Below the pieces are notes generated by a model. It worked only from the letters and a program-made list of their open reading frames with translations, was not told where the DNA came from and did not search any database. The position numbers were made by a program, and so were the translations under genes. 17,741 nt of DNA from Propionibacterium sp. (GTDB lineage Bacteria > Actinomycetota > Actinomycetes > Propionibacteriales > Propionibacteriaceae), in assembly GCA_022837595.1 (NCBI GenBank), contig JALHFX010000041.1, forward strand, positions 1 through 17,741, read 5' to 3'. This document shows positions 1 through 7,445 of the stretch, piece by piece. The first letter of the stretch is position 1. Every line of letters starts with the position of its first letter.

Positions 1-3
1 GCG

Positions 4-996
4 CTACTGGCCCTGGGCGGCGTACTTCGCCTCGACCTCGGCCTTCTGGGGGCGCCACCACGCCTCGTTGGCGCGATACCAGGCGATGGTGTCGGCGAGG
101 CCGGAGCGGAAGTCCTTGAAGGTGGGCTCCCAGCCGGTCTCCTCCCGCAGCCTGGTGGCGTCGATGGCGTAGCGGAGGTCGTGTCCGGGCCGGTCGGCGA
201 CGTGCTCGTAGTCGTCGGGTTCGTGGCCCATCAGCTCGAGGATGAGTTCCACGACCTCCTTGTTGTTCTTCTCCCCGTTCGCGCCGATGAGGTAGGTCTC
301 CCCGATCCGGCCCTTCTCGATGATGGCCCAGACCGCGCGGTTGTGGTCGAGCACGTGGATCCAGTCGCGCACGTTCGCCCCCGCGCCATAGAGCTTCGGC
401 TTCACTCCATCGATGAGGTTGGTGATCTGCCGGGGGATGAACTTCTCGATGTGCTGGAAGGGCCCGTAGTTGTTCGAGCAGTTCGAGATGGTGGCCTCCA
501 CGCCGAAGGAGCGGACCCACGCGCGGACCAGCAGGTCCGAGCCGGCCTTCGTGGCGGAGTAGGGACTGGAGGGGTTGTACGGCGTGGAGGGCGTGAACTT
601 GGCGGGGTCGTCGAGATCGAGGTCGCCGTAGACCTCGTCGGTGGAGATGTGGTGGTAGCGGACGCCGTGCCGCCGAACCGCCTCGAGCAGGGTGAACGTT
701 CCGACGAGGTTGGTCGTCACGAAGGGGGAGGGGTCGCGCAGGGAGTTGTCGTTGTGGGACTCGGCGGCGAAGTGCACGACGAGGTCCGCATCGGCCACCA
801 GCGGGTCGACGACCTCGCGGTCGGCAACGTCGCCGACCACGAGGTGGACGGACTCGAGGTTCGCGAGTGAGGCTCGGTTGCCGGCGTAGGTGAGCTTGTC
901 GAGGACCGTCACGGCGGCGTCGGGGCGCTCTGCCACGGTCTGGTGGACGAAGTTGGCGCCGATGAAGCCGGCGCCTCCGGTGACGAGCACTCGCAT
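4..996 (-). CDS. rmlB: dTDP-glucose 4,6-dehydratase RmlB
   Basis: Second enzyme of dTDP-L-rhamnose synthesis: converts dTDP-glucose to dTDP-4-keto-6-deoxyglucose in the cytoplasm with bound NAD. It is an extended short-chain dehydrogenase of 330 residues, the usual length. The N-terminal Rossmann motif GGAGFIG is at residues 7-13, the catalytic TDE triad at about 119-121 inside STDEVYG, and the YxxxK pair (YSATK) at about 146-150. NNYGPFQ and the later substrate-binding part are also present. The start is well supported by an AGGAGAAGAGG ribosome binding site five bases upstream. It lies downstream of wzt on the same strand, separated by 111 bases holding a short tandem repeat and a possible promoter, so it may be read through from wzm-wzt or transcribed alone. 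The other rml genes in the window (rmlC, rmlD) are about 12 kb away; rmlA is not seen. Confidence 0.96.
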   Translation of the reverse strand: MRVLVTGGAGFIGANFVHQTVAERPDAAVTVLDKLTYAGNRASLANLESVHLVVGDVADREVVDPLVADADLVVHFAAESHNDNSLRDPSPFVTTNLVGTFTLLEAVRRHGVRYHHISTDEVYGDLDLDDPAKFTPSTPYNPSSPYSATKAGSDLLVRAWVRSFGVEATISNCSNNYGPFQHIEKFIPRQITNLIDGVKPKLYGAGANVRDWIHVLDHNRAVWAIIEKGRIGETYLIGANGEKNNKEVVELILELMGHEPDDYEHVADRPGHDLRYAIDATRLREETGWEPTFKDFRSGLADTIAWYRANEAWWRPQKAEVEAKYAAQGQ

Positions 997-1026
997 GTCT
1001 GCCTCTTCTCCTGATCGATCGTGTTC

Positions 1027-1032
1027 ATGATA
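1027..1032 (-). promoter_or_regulatory. candidate -10 element for rmlB
   Basis: Read on the minus strand this is TATCAT, a good -10 hexamer in a GC-rich gap. It would start transcription near 1020 and leave a leader of about 24 bases that contains the rmlB ribosome binding site. I see no convincing -35 at the usual distance, where the sequence is taken up by the GC-rich tandem repeat. Inference only. Confidence 0.3.
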
Positions 1033-1065
1033 GGGCCGGTCGCGGGCCGGTCGCGGGCCGACCGG
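1033..1065. repeat. 11-bp tandem repeat with hairpin potential between wzt and rmlB
   Basis: Two exact copies of GGGCCGGTCGC (1033-1043, 1044-1054) are followed by a diverged third copy, GGGCCGACCGG (1055-1065). The change in the third copy makes CCGGTCG (1047-1053) complementary to CGACCGG (1059-1065), giving a 7-bp GC-rich stem with a 5-base loop. There is no T-run on either side. It could weaken read-through from wzt into rmlB as a terminator lacking a U-tract, or be a neutral duplication. Confidence 0.6.
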
Positions 1066-1107
1066 GGGCTACGGGGCGGCGGGCACAGGGTGGATGGGAG
1101 GACCCGG

Positions 1108-2307
1108 CTACTGACCGATCGCCACCCGAGGATCGGTGAAGACATGCCCGACGGTGCGACCCTGCGCGCGCACTGCGAAGGTCGCTGCTTGGGACGCCGA
1201 GTCGAGCGGCTTCGACTTCCTGTCCCGAACTGCGACGTTCACGACGTACTCGCCCTCGCCGAGCGGCAGCTCCGGGAACGTCATCGCGAAGGTGGTCTCC
1301 CCCGAGGCGGTCGGGAGATGCTCTCCCATGATCCGGGTGTCGGTTCCGAACACCAGTCCGCCGAGGTAGTTCTCGACGATGACGACCAGCTCCCAGTCGT
1401 CGGTGACGGTCTCGAAGTCGACGAGCCCGCGGACCACGAGGTCGTTGCCGGGTGAGAGCATCAGGTCCAGGTCTCCCTCGCCGCGGCGGCCGCCGGTGGC
1501 CTCGAGACTGACGCGCCGGATCTTCGCCCGATACGGTGACGGGTCCTCGTCGGGCTTCCTGTCGGCCTCGATCTGGGTCTCGTAGTCCTTGCGGAGCCTT
1601 CCGAGAGCGATCCTCGGCGAGGCGTCCTCGATGATCCGCCCGTGCTCGAGGACGACCGCGCGGTCGCAGACCTCCGCCACCTGACCCGAGGAGTGGCTGA
1701 CGAGAACGATCGTCCGTCCGTCAGACTGGAATTCACGGATCTTGTCCATGCACTTGCGCTGGAAGGGCTCGTCCCCGACTGCGAGGACCTCGTCGACGAG
1801 CAGCACGTCGGGGTCCACATGGACCGCGACCGCGAAGGCGAGACGGACGTACATGCCGGACGAGTAGAACTTGACCTGGGTGTCGATGAACTCCTCGATC
1901 CCGGAGAACTCGACGATCCCGTCGAAGTAGCGCTCCGTCTCTGCCCTTGTCAGCCCGAGGATCGAGGCGTTCAGGTAGACGTTCTCACGGCCCGTCAGGT
2001 CCGGGTGGAAGCCTGCGCCGAGCTCGAGCAGCGCCGCCAGTCGTCCGCGGACGTGCACGCTGCCGGTCGTGGGGGCCAGAATGCCCCCGATCACCTTCAG
2101 CAGCGTGGACTTTCCCGAGCCGTTCGGCCCGACGAGTCCAACGCTCTCGCCCGCCGCGATGGAGAGGTTCACATCGTCGAGGGCCTTGAAGTCCTCACGG
2201 AACCTTCGGGCACGCCCTGCGTTGACGATGCTCTCCTTCAGCGACTTCTGCTTGCGGATCGAGAAGTGCTTCGACACCTGCTCGACGCGAACGACTTCGA
2301 TCGTCAT
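1108..2307 (-). CDS. wzt: Polysaccharide ABC exporter ATPase, Wzt type, with C-terminal glycan-binding domain
   Basis: ATPase of a Wzm/Wzt exporter that moves a finished lipid-linked polysaccharide across the cytoplasmic membrane. In 399 residues the nucleotide-binding domain has Walker A GPNGSGKST at 60-68, the shortened YSSGM signature at 148-152 typical of this subfamily, Walker B VLLVDEVLAVGD at 168-179 and the switch His near 205. Residues from about 260 to the end form a separate beta-rich domain resembling Wzt_C, which in characterised O-antigen exporters recognises the chain terminus. That suggests the exported polymer carries a specific end modification. The ATG lies 32 bases after the wzm stop; the open frame extends upstream, but only through out-of-frame wzm sequence. 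Its ribosome binding site is weak, so translational coupling to wzm is likely. Confidence 0.93.
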   Translation of the reverse strand: MTIEVVRVEQVSKHFSIRKQKSLKESIVNAGRARRFREDFKALDDVNLSIAAGESVGLVGPNGSGKSTLLKVIGGILAPTTGSVHVRGRLAALLELGAGFHPDLTGRENVYLNASILGLTRAETERYFDGIVEFSGIEEFIDTQVKFYSSGMYVRLAFAVAVHVDPDVLLVDEVLAVGDEPFQRKCMDKIREFQSDGRTIVLVSHSSGQVAEVCDRAVVLEHGRIIEDASPRIALGRLRKDYETQIEADRKPDEDPSPYRAKIRRVSLEATGGRRGEGDLDLMLSPGNDLVVRGLVDFETVTDDWELVVIVENYLGGLVFGTDTRIMGEHLPTASGETTFAMTFPELPLGEGEYVVNVAVRDRKSKPLDSASQAATFAVRAQGRTVGHVFTDPRVAIGQ

Positions 2308-2339
2308 GGCATCGCCCCGTCCTCGGTCCCGAACACTGG

Positions 2340-3239
2340 TCAGATCTCCTGGGCGAAGTTGCGCTGCATGCGGTTGAACAGCCGCTGGGCGAGGACGAGG
2401 ACCGCCAGTCCCACGACGATCGCGATGACGAGCCGCAGCCCGAGGTGATCGGGGTAGGGCTTGTCCAGGCCGGACAGCCACATGGTCCGCTGCATGGCCA
2501 ACACTGCGAGCGTGACCGGGTTGGCGAGGTAGATCTCGGCGAACAGGGGCCGCACCGTGTTGGAGACCATCTCCCACGAGTAGACGATGGGGGAGAGCCA
2601 GAAGCCCACGAGCAGGGCCACCTCGACCAGGTGCTGCACATCCCGCAGGTAGACGTTCGCGGCAGAGAGGAACAGTGCGAACGCAGTGCCCCAGATGAGG
2701 ACCAGAAGGATCGCTGCGGGAAGGTGGAGGAGTGCCGAGTCGACGTTGATGCCCCGGATGAGGAGGGCCGCCAGCACCAGGATCGTCAACTGTATGGAGA
2801 AGTTGAACACCGCTGAGCCGACCGAACTCAGCGGGAAGATCTCCCGCGGGAGGTGGATCTTCTTGATGATGCCGGAGTTCGCGATGATCGAGACCGTTCC
2901 GGAGCTGACGATCTCGCTGAAGAACTGCCACGTCGTGAGTCCCGTGAACACGTAGATCGCGAAGTCGGGGATGGCCCGCTCGGCCTCCAGGAACTTGCCG
3001 ATGGCGACGTAGTAGATGAGCAACTGGACAAGGGGCCGGATGAGGCTCCACACCAGTCCCAGGGAGCTGTCCTTGAACCGGGCCCTGATCTCGCGGCGCA
3101 CCAGCATGTCGAGCAGCTCGCGGCGCTCCCAGATCTCTGCAAGGGACTGCCGCAGACCACCGATGAAGCCGCCCTGAACGCTCATCTGCCGCATGGGTTC
3201 AGCTGCAAGTCGCGCCGATCTCTCAGAAGCCTTGCTCAT
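2340..3239 (-). CDS. wzm: Polysaccharide ABC exporter permease, ABC-2 family (Wzm)
   Basis: Membrane half of the exporter whose ATPase is the next gene. It has 299 residues with about six hydrophobic segments after an amphipathic, charged N-terminus. Typical ABC-2/Wzm features are RREIRARFKDSSLGLVW before the first membrane span, KKIHLPREIFPL in the middle, and LSPIVYSWEMV followed by LANPV near the end. The ATG at 3239 is chosen because it precedes the whole conserved N-terminal helix and has AAAGGAG upstream, although the 14-base spacing is longer than usual. In-frame ATGs at 3194 and 3185 have no ribosome binding site. The open frame upstream of 3239 overlaps the divergent gene and is not coding. 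Wzm and Wzt are adjacent, as in ABC-dependent polysaccharide loci. Confidence 0.92.
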   Translation of the reverse strand: MSKASERSARLAAEPMRQMSVQGGFIGGLRQSLAEIWERRELLDMLVRREIRARFKDSSLGLVWSLIRPLVQLLIYYVAIGKFLEAERAIPDFAIYVFTGLTTWQFFSEIVSSGTVSIIANSGIIKKIHLPREIFPLSSVGSAVFNFSIQLTILVLAALLIRGINVDSALLHLPAAILLVLIWGTAFALFLSAANVYLRDVQHLVEVALLVGFWLSPIVYSWEMVSNTVRPLFAEIYLANPVTLAVLAMQRTMWLSGLDKPYPDHLGLRLVIAIVVGLAVLVLAQRLFNRMQRNFAQEI

Positions 3240-3287
3240 GGTGGGGCTGCTCGCTCCTTTGGGTGGTCGGGCCTGGTGCTGCCCATG

Positions 3288-3293
3288 ATCGTA
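3288..3293 (-). promoter_or_regulatory. candidate -10 element for wzm-wzt
   Basis: The minus strand reads TACGAT in the 163-base divergent gap between wzm and the plus-strand glycosyltransferase genes. A start near 3281 would give a leader of about 42 bases. A -35 match is poor. Inference from hexamer resemblance and position only. Confidence 0.25.
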
Positions 3294-3365
3294 GACCCCG
3301 AGGCGTTCGCGGAGGGAATCGCTCGGCGACCCACCGGTTGTCGGTTCGCGCCGAGACCCCGTGGG

Positions 3366-3371
3366 TAGAGT
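3366..3371 (+). promoter_or_regulatory. candidate -10 element for the plus-strand glycosyltransferase operon
   Basis: TAGAGT, an actinobacterial-type -10 hexamer, followed by G. Transcription would start at about 3378-3379, exactly at the first in-frame ATG. That allows either a leaderless message from 3379 or a 25-base leader carrying GGGAGGAG before the ATG at 3403. The same TAGAGTG string recurs twice before the GT2 gene at 9083. No clear -35. Confidence 0.35.
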
Positions 3372-3402
3372 GTGAGCGATGAACGAGCCGGGAGGAGCGC
3401 TG

Positions 3403-4947
3403 ATGGCCGGGGTGGATGACATCGAGCTGCTCCAGAGTGTCCTCATCCTCGGCGTGGAACGGCCCGCCACCACCGGGTTCGCCGAGGATCGCGTGGTCTT
3501 CACCAGCGTCGCCGTCAAGGGCGAGGTCTCCGGTCTCGAGATCCGTCGCGCTCTCGAGTTCAGTCAGGCCGACCTGATCGCCATCGTCCGGTCCCCGCAG
3601 GACCTCGATCCGCGGTGGCTCCGGGACGCGGTCCGCCGTTTCGCTGATCCCCGAGTGGCGGCGGTCACCCTCGTGGCCGGGGACGGATCCGACCGAAGGG
3701 TGCTCCTCGCTGAGGGTGCCGCAACCGTCATGAGTCTTGCCGCGCTCCGTGAGGTGGGCGGACTGTGGTGGACCTTCGACGACGGCGGGTTGGAGCAGGA
3801 CGCGCAGTGGCGGCTCAACGCGCGGGGGTGGGACGTCCTCGCGGTATCCGGGCTGGTCCGGGACGCGTCACGGACGCGGCGGCTCGGTCTCGCCGTCCGG
3901 TTGGCGTTGCTCGTGAACAACCTCGAGGCCGCCAACCTCGAGCGCGTCCTGCCTGCCATGGTGGTCGCGGCGGTGACCGCCCCACTCCGGGAGCATGATG
4001 TCCCGACCCGTGTGTTGGACCTGCAACGGTCGCCCGGCGGGGACGACGTCGGCACGGTTGCCGTGCCGACCGTGGCCCTTTCGGGTGTTGAGGCGGTCAA
4101 TGGCTTCGCCGCACTCCTGCCGAGGGCAAGGGATTCGCGCGCCGTCACGCAGGAGACTCGACGGCTGAGCGACCGCATGATCGCTCCGCTCATCCATGAG
4201 TTCATCGAGGAGACATGGGCCAGCATCGGTGGCGCGCGGTCGCTGCTCGAGGACGCGTTCCCGGAGAGTTCCGGACCGCCGAACCGGGTCCTCCTCGCCA
4301 CAGCAGCCGATCCCCGCGACGGGCAGGGTATCGGCACCTGGGTCACGACCGTGGCACGCCGGCTGGCGGATGACGCACACGTTCGCTGTGTGGCGGTGAG
4401 GGACAACCTGGTGCTCGAACTTCGTGCAGGGGATTGGCGAGAGCCCGTGGATGGGGGCGACGACGTGGCGTGCTGGCCCGACGCCATCGTCTTCGAGGGT
4501 GTCTATCTCCGGTCGCTGCCCTGGACGGCGGCAGCGGGAGTCCCGATCCTCGTCGACTGCACCCACTGGCCATACGAGGAGGACCTCGCGAACGAGTACT
4601 CGGGGCTCACCATGATGGTGGACGACCACGGAGTCCACGCGCACCTGCTGAACGAGACGCTCTCCCGGGCGGACTTCACCCTCGTGGCGGACACCGCGGG
4701 CCGGGACCGCATGCTTGGCCTCATGGCCGGTCTGAAGCGACTCAACGCGCTGGTGTACGACGAGGACCACTCCCTGCACAACCTCGTGGACGTGCTCGAC
4801 CTGACGACGCTCGACCAACTGGTGAGCTGGTGCCGGACCCCACGCAGAGCGGTCGATCTCGTCCGTTCGTTCGGCCGATCGGCTCCCGAGGAACACCTCG
4901 GCAGCGGGTTGGCACGCGCGCTGCGTCCACGCGGTCGGAAGCGCTGA
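3403..4947 (+). CDS. Degenerate GT2/GT4-like protein, probable pseudo-glycosyltransferase
   Basis: 514 residues that align in order with the first two thirds of the next gene. WLRDAVRRFADPRVAAV (72-88) matches the GT2 segment WVRAAVRAMSQDPGVGCV there; LREVGG and QWRLNARGWDV (135-145) match FREVGG and GWRLNILGYDV; residues 296-465 match its GT4 N-lobe, for example VFEGVYLRSLPW against IFQGFLLEAAPW, and SRADFTLVADTAGRDR against ARADVMLCASEKQRQ. The GT2 sugar-nucleotide signature (VVDN..S.DGS) is absent, the INND metal motif is replaced by VRSPQD, and the catalytic ED before WRL is LE. The GT4 C-lobe, which binds the nucleotide sugar, is missing. It is therefore probably non-catalytic: a scaffold, regulator or partner of its neighbour. 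Start 3403 has GGGAGGAG five bases upstream; 3379 is an alternative (522 residues). The next gene begins 14 bases after its stop. Confidence 0.75.
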   Translation: MAGVDDIELLQSVLILGVERPATTGFAEDRVVFTSVAVKGEVSGLEIRRALEFSQADLIAIVRSPQDLDPRWLRDAVRRFADPRVAAVTLVAGDGSDRRVLLAEGAATVMSLAALREVGGLWWTFDDGGLEQDAQWRLNARGWDVLAVSGLVRDASRTRRLGLAVRLALLVNNLEAANLERVLPAMVVAAVTAPLREHDVPTRVLDLQRSPGGDDVGTVAVPTVALSGVEAVNGFAALLPRARDSRAVTQETRRLSDRMIAPLIHEFIEETWASIGGARSLLEDAFPESSGPPNRVLLATAADPRDGQGIGTWVTTVARRLADDAHVRCVAVRDNLVLELRAGDWREPVDGGDDVACWPDAIVFEGVYLRSLPWTAAAGVPILVDCTHWPYEEDLANEYSGLTMMVDDHGVHAHLLNETLSRADFTLVADTAGRDRMLGLMAGLKRLNALVYDEDHSLHNLVDVLDLTTLDQLVSWCRTPRRAVDLVRSFGRSAPEEHLGSGLARALRPRGRKR

Positions 4948-4961
4948 GGGGAGGAGAGACA

Positions 4962-7445
4962 ATGAGCGAACCGATGATCGACGTCGCCGGCACTGCTGCC
5001 GACCTGCCGCTCGTCTCAGTCGTCCTCGTCAACTTCCGAGGTGCGGGCGACACCATCGCGTGCCTTCGCCATTTCGACGAGGTTGACTGGCCGGAAGACC
5101 GCCTCCAGTTGATCGTGGTGGACAACGACTCCGGCGACGGGTCCGATGAGGCGATCCGTGCCGCTGCCCCCCGTGCCGAGGTGTACCAGTCAGGCAGCAA
5201 CCTCGGCTTCGCCGGTGGATGCAACTTCGGCGTTGCGCAGGCGAGAGGGGAGTACGTCGGGTTCATCAACAACGACGCCCGCCCGCACCCGCAGTGGGTG
5301 AGGGCAGCCGTGCGGGCCATGTCGCAGGATCCGGGCGTGGGATGCGTCGCGTCGAAGGTCCTCGACTGGGAGGGCCGGTCCGTGGACTATGTCGACGGGT
5401 CCTTGACGTGGTACGGGATGGGGTACAAGCGCGAGGCGGAGTGGCCCGACAACGGGTCCTACGAAGCGCCGAAGAACGTCCTCTTCGGGACCGGTGCGGC
5501 GATGTTCGTCCCGACCGCTCTCTTCCGCGAGGTCGGAGGATTCGACGAACGCTACTTCATGTTCTATGAGGACGTGGACCTCGGGTGGCGCCTCAACATC
5601 CTCGGCTACGACGTGCGGTACGTCCCGGACTCGATCGCCTACCACCGACACCACGTGACGATGAAGAAGTTCGGCAACTTCCGGGAGACGTACCTGTTGG
5701 AGCGCAACGCGCTCCTGTCCATGTACAAGAACCTCGGCGACGATCTGCTCGCCGCCTCGTTCGGCGCTGCACTGACGCTCGCGGTCCGCCGATCGCTGTC
5801 GCGCGCGCCCTTCGACGGAGACGCCGGCGCAGACCTGACATCGGTTCCGAAGATGGCCCTGACGGGGCCCTACGCCATCGACTACTTCCTCGAGCAATTG
5901 CCGGGGCTGGTCGACAGTCGTGCGGAACTGCAGCGATTGCGCAAGCGGACGGACCGCGAGATCCTGCCGCTCTTCCGCGAGGCGATCGAGCCGGCCTATC
6001 CGATCCCGGCCTACCTCGAGACCCACGATGCCCTGGTGGACATCTTCGATCTTGCGGCCCGCTTCCACGAGCCGTCGAAGGTGCTCGTGGTGACCGGGGA
6101 GCCGCTGTCCGACAGGATGGCCGGTCCGGCGATCCGCGCGTGGGAGATGGCTGCGGCGCTGTCCGGAGCGCACCAGGTGCACCTCGCATCGATGTTCGGC
6201 GTCTCCTCCTCGTCCGATGCCTTCAAGGTCGTGTCCGTCGCCGGCCAGGATGCGCTCCGGCGCGAGACGGAATGGGCGGACATCGTCATCTTCCAGGGCT
6301 TCCTCCTCGAGGCTGCGCCCTGGCTCATCGAGAGCGAGAAACTGATCGTCGCCGACATCTACGACCCGATGCACCTCGAGCAGTTGGAGCAGGCGCGGGA
6401 CAGGGGTGAGAAGAAGAGGCACGAAGCCGTCTCCGACGTCACCGACGTGCTGAACCGGCAGATCGCGCGCGCGGATGTCATGTTGTGCGCCTCTGAGAAG
6501 CAGCGCCAGTTCTGGCTCGGGGAACTCGCATCCCAGGGTCGCATCAACATGGGCACCAGTGGCCCCGGGCGTTCGCTGGAGGAACTTCTGCGCGTGGTCC
6601 CCTTCGGGCTGGAGGACTCCGCCCCCGTCCAACGCAGCCACGGGATCCGCGGGACGATCCCGGGGGTTGGTGCGTCGGATCGGATCATCCTCTGGGGCGG
6701 GGGCGTCTACAACTGGTTCGACCCCCTGACGTTGATCCGCGCCGTCGGTCGTCTCGCCGAGAGGCACGACGACGTCCGGCTCGTGTTCATGGGGATGAAG
6801 CACCCGAATCCCGGGGTGCCGGACCAGCGAATCGCGTGGGAGGCACGAGAACTGTCCGACAGGCTCGGCCTCACCGACCGGGTGGTGTTCTTCAACAGCG
6901 GCTGGGTTCCCTATCGCGACCGGGCGAACTTCCTCCTGGACGCGGACGTCGGCGTCTCGACGCACTTCGAGCACGTGGAGACCGCCTACAGCTTCCGAAC
7001 CCGCATCCTCGACTACCTGTGGGCCGGCCTGCCGATCGTTGCGACCACGGGGGATTCGTTCGGCAACATCCTGACCGCGGAAGGCCTTGGCGTCGGCGTC
7101 CCGCCCGAGGACGTGGCGGCCCTCGAGCAGGCACTTGAGGAGACGCTGTACTCGCCGGGGGTTGCGGACGGCATGCGGGAGAGGGTGCGTGAGTACGCCG
7201 AGGAGTTCCGGTGGGCGAACGTTCTCCGGCCCCTGCTCGAGTTCTGCGACAACCCGCGCCCGGCGGGCGACATCGAACTCCGGCACCACCCCGACCGGAA
7301 CCTGGTCGTCCACCGTTCGAGGCTCCCGCTCTCCGTCCGGAGGGACCTCGGACTCGTCGTCGAGTACTTCCAGTCCGGGGGAGTCAGGCTCGTCTACAAG
7401 AGGGCGATGAACCGCCTGCAGCGTCTCCGGAGCGAGAAGCAGTGA
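4962..7445 (+). CDS. Bifunctional GT2-GT4 fusion glycosyltransferase
   Basis: 827 residues with two glycosyltransferase modules, likely adding two successive sugars of the surface polymer in the cytoplasm. Module 1 (about 18-260) is GT-A family 2, rhamnosyltransferase-like: VSVVLVNF, VVDNDSGDGS at 52-61, SNLGFAGGCN, INND at 102-105 in the metal/donor position, and EDVD at 203-206 followed by GWRLNILGYDV. A helical linker follows. Module 2 is GT-B family 4, with the N-lobe at about 373-550 and the C-lobe at about 574-765, including ILWGGGVYNWFDP, VFFNSGWVPY and THFEHVETAYSFRTRILDYLWAGLPIV. The ATG has GGGGAGGAGAG just upstream; the longer open frame before it overlaps the previous gene out of frame. 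Its GTGA junction with the next gene implies translational coupling. Donor and acceptor sugars cannot be read from sequence; dTDP-rhamnose is a reasonable guess for module 1. Confidence 0.92.
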   Translation: MSEPMIDVAGTAADLPLVSVVLVNFRGAGDTIACLRHFDEVDWPEDRLQLIVVDNDSGDGSDEAIRAAAPRAEVYQSGSNLGFAGGCNFGVAQARGEYVGFINNDARPHPQWVRAAVRAMSQDPGVGCVASKVLDWEGRSVDYVDGSLTWYGMGYKREAEWPDNGSYEAPKNVLFGTGAAMFVPTALFREVGGFDERYFMFYEDVDLGWRLNILGYDVRYVPDSIAYHRHHVTMKKFGNFRETYLLERNALLSMYKNLGDDLLAASFGAALTLAVRRSLSRAPFDGDAGADLTSVPKMALTGPYAIDYFLEQLPGLVDSRAELQRLRKRTDREILPLFREAIEPAYPIPAYLETHDALVDIFDLAARFHEPSKVLVVTGEPLSDRMAGPAIRAWEMAAALSGAHQVHLASMFGVSSSSDAFKVVSVAGQDALRRETEWADIVIFQGFLLEAAPWLIESEKLIVADIYDPMHLEQLEQARDRGEKKRHEAVSDVTDVLNRQIARADVMLCASEKQRQFWLGELASQGRINMGTSGPGRSLEELLRVVPFGLEDSAPVQRSHGIRGTIPGVGASDRIILWGGGVYNWFDPLTLIRAVGRLAERHDDVRLVFMGMKHPNPGVPDQRIAWEARELSDRLGLTDRVVFFNSGWVPYRDRANFLLDADVGVSTHFEHVETAYSFRTRILDYLWAGLPIVATTGDSFGNILTAEGLGVGVPPEDVAALEQALEETLYSPGVADGMRERVREYAEEFRWANVLRPLLEFCDNPRPAGDIELRHHPDRNLVVHRSRLPLSVRRDLGLVVEYFQSGGVRLVYKRAMNRLQRLRSEKQ

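Noticed and set aside
2308..3051. A 248-codon N-terminal extension of wzt
   Set aside because: It is wzm read in another frame; the Wzt family begins at the ATG at 2307.
4434..4961. A 176-codon N-terminal extension of the GT2-GT4 fusion
   Set aside because: It is out-of-frame sequence of the preceding gene, while a strong ribosome binding site precedes the ATG at 4962.
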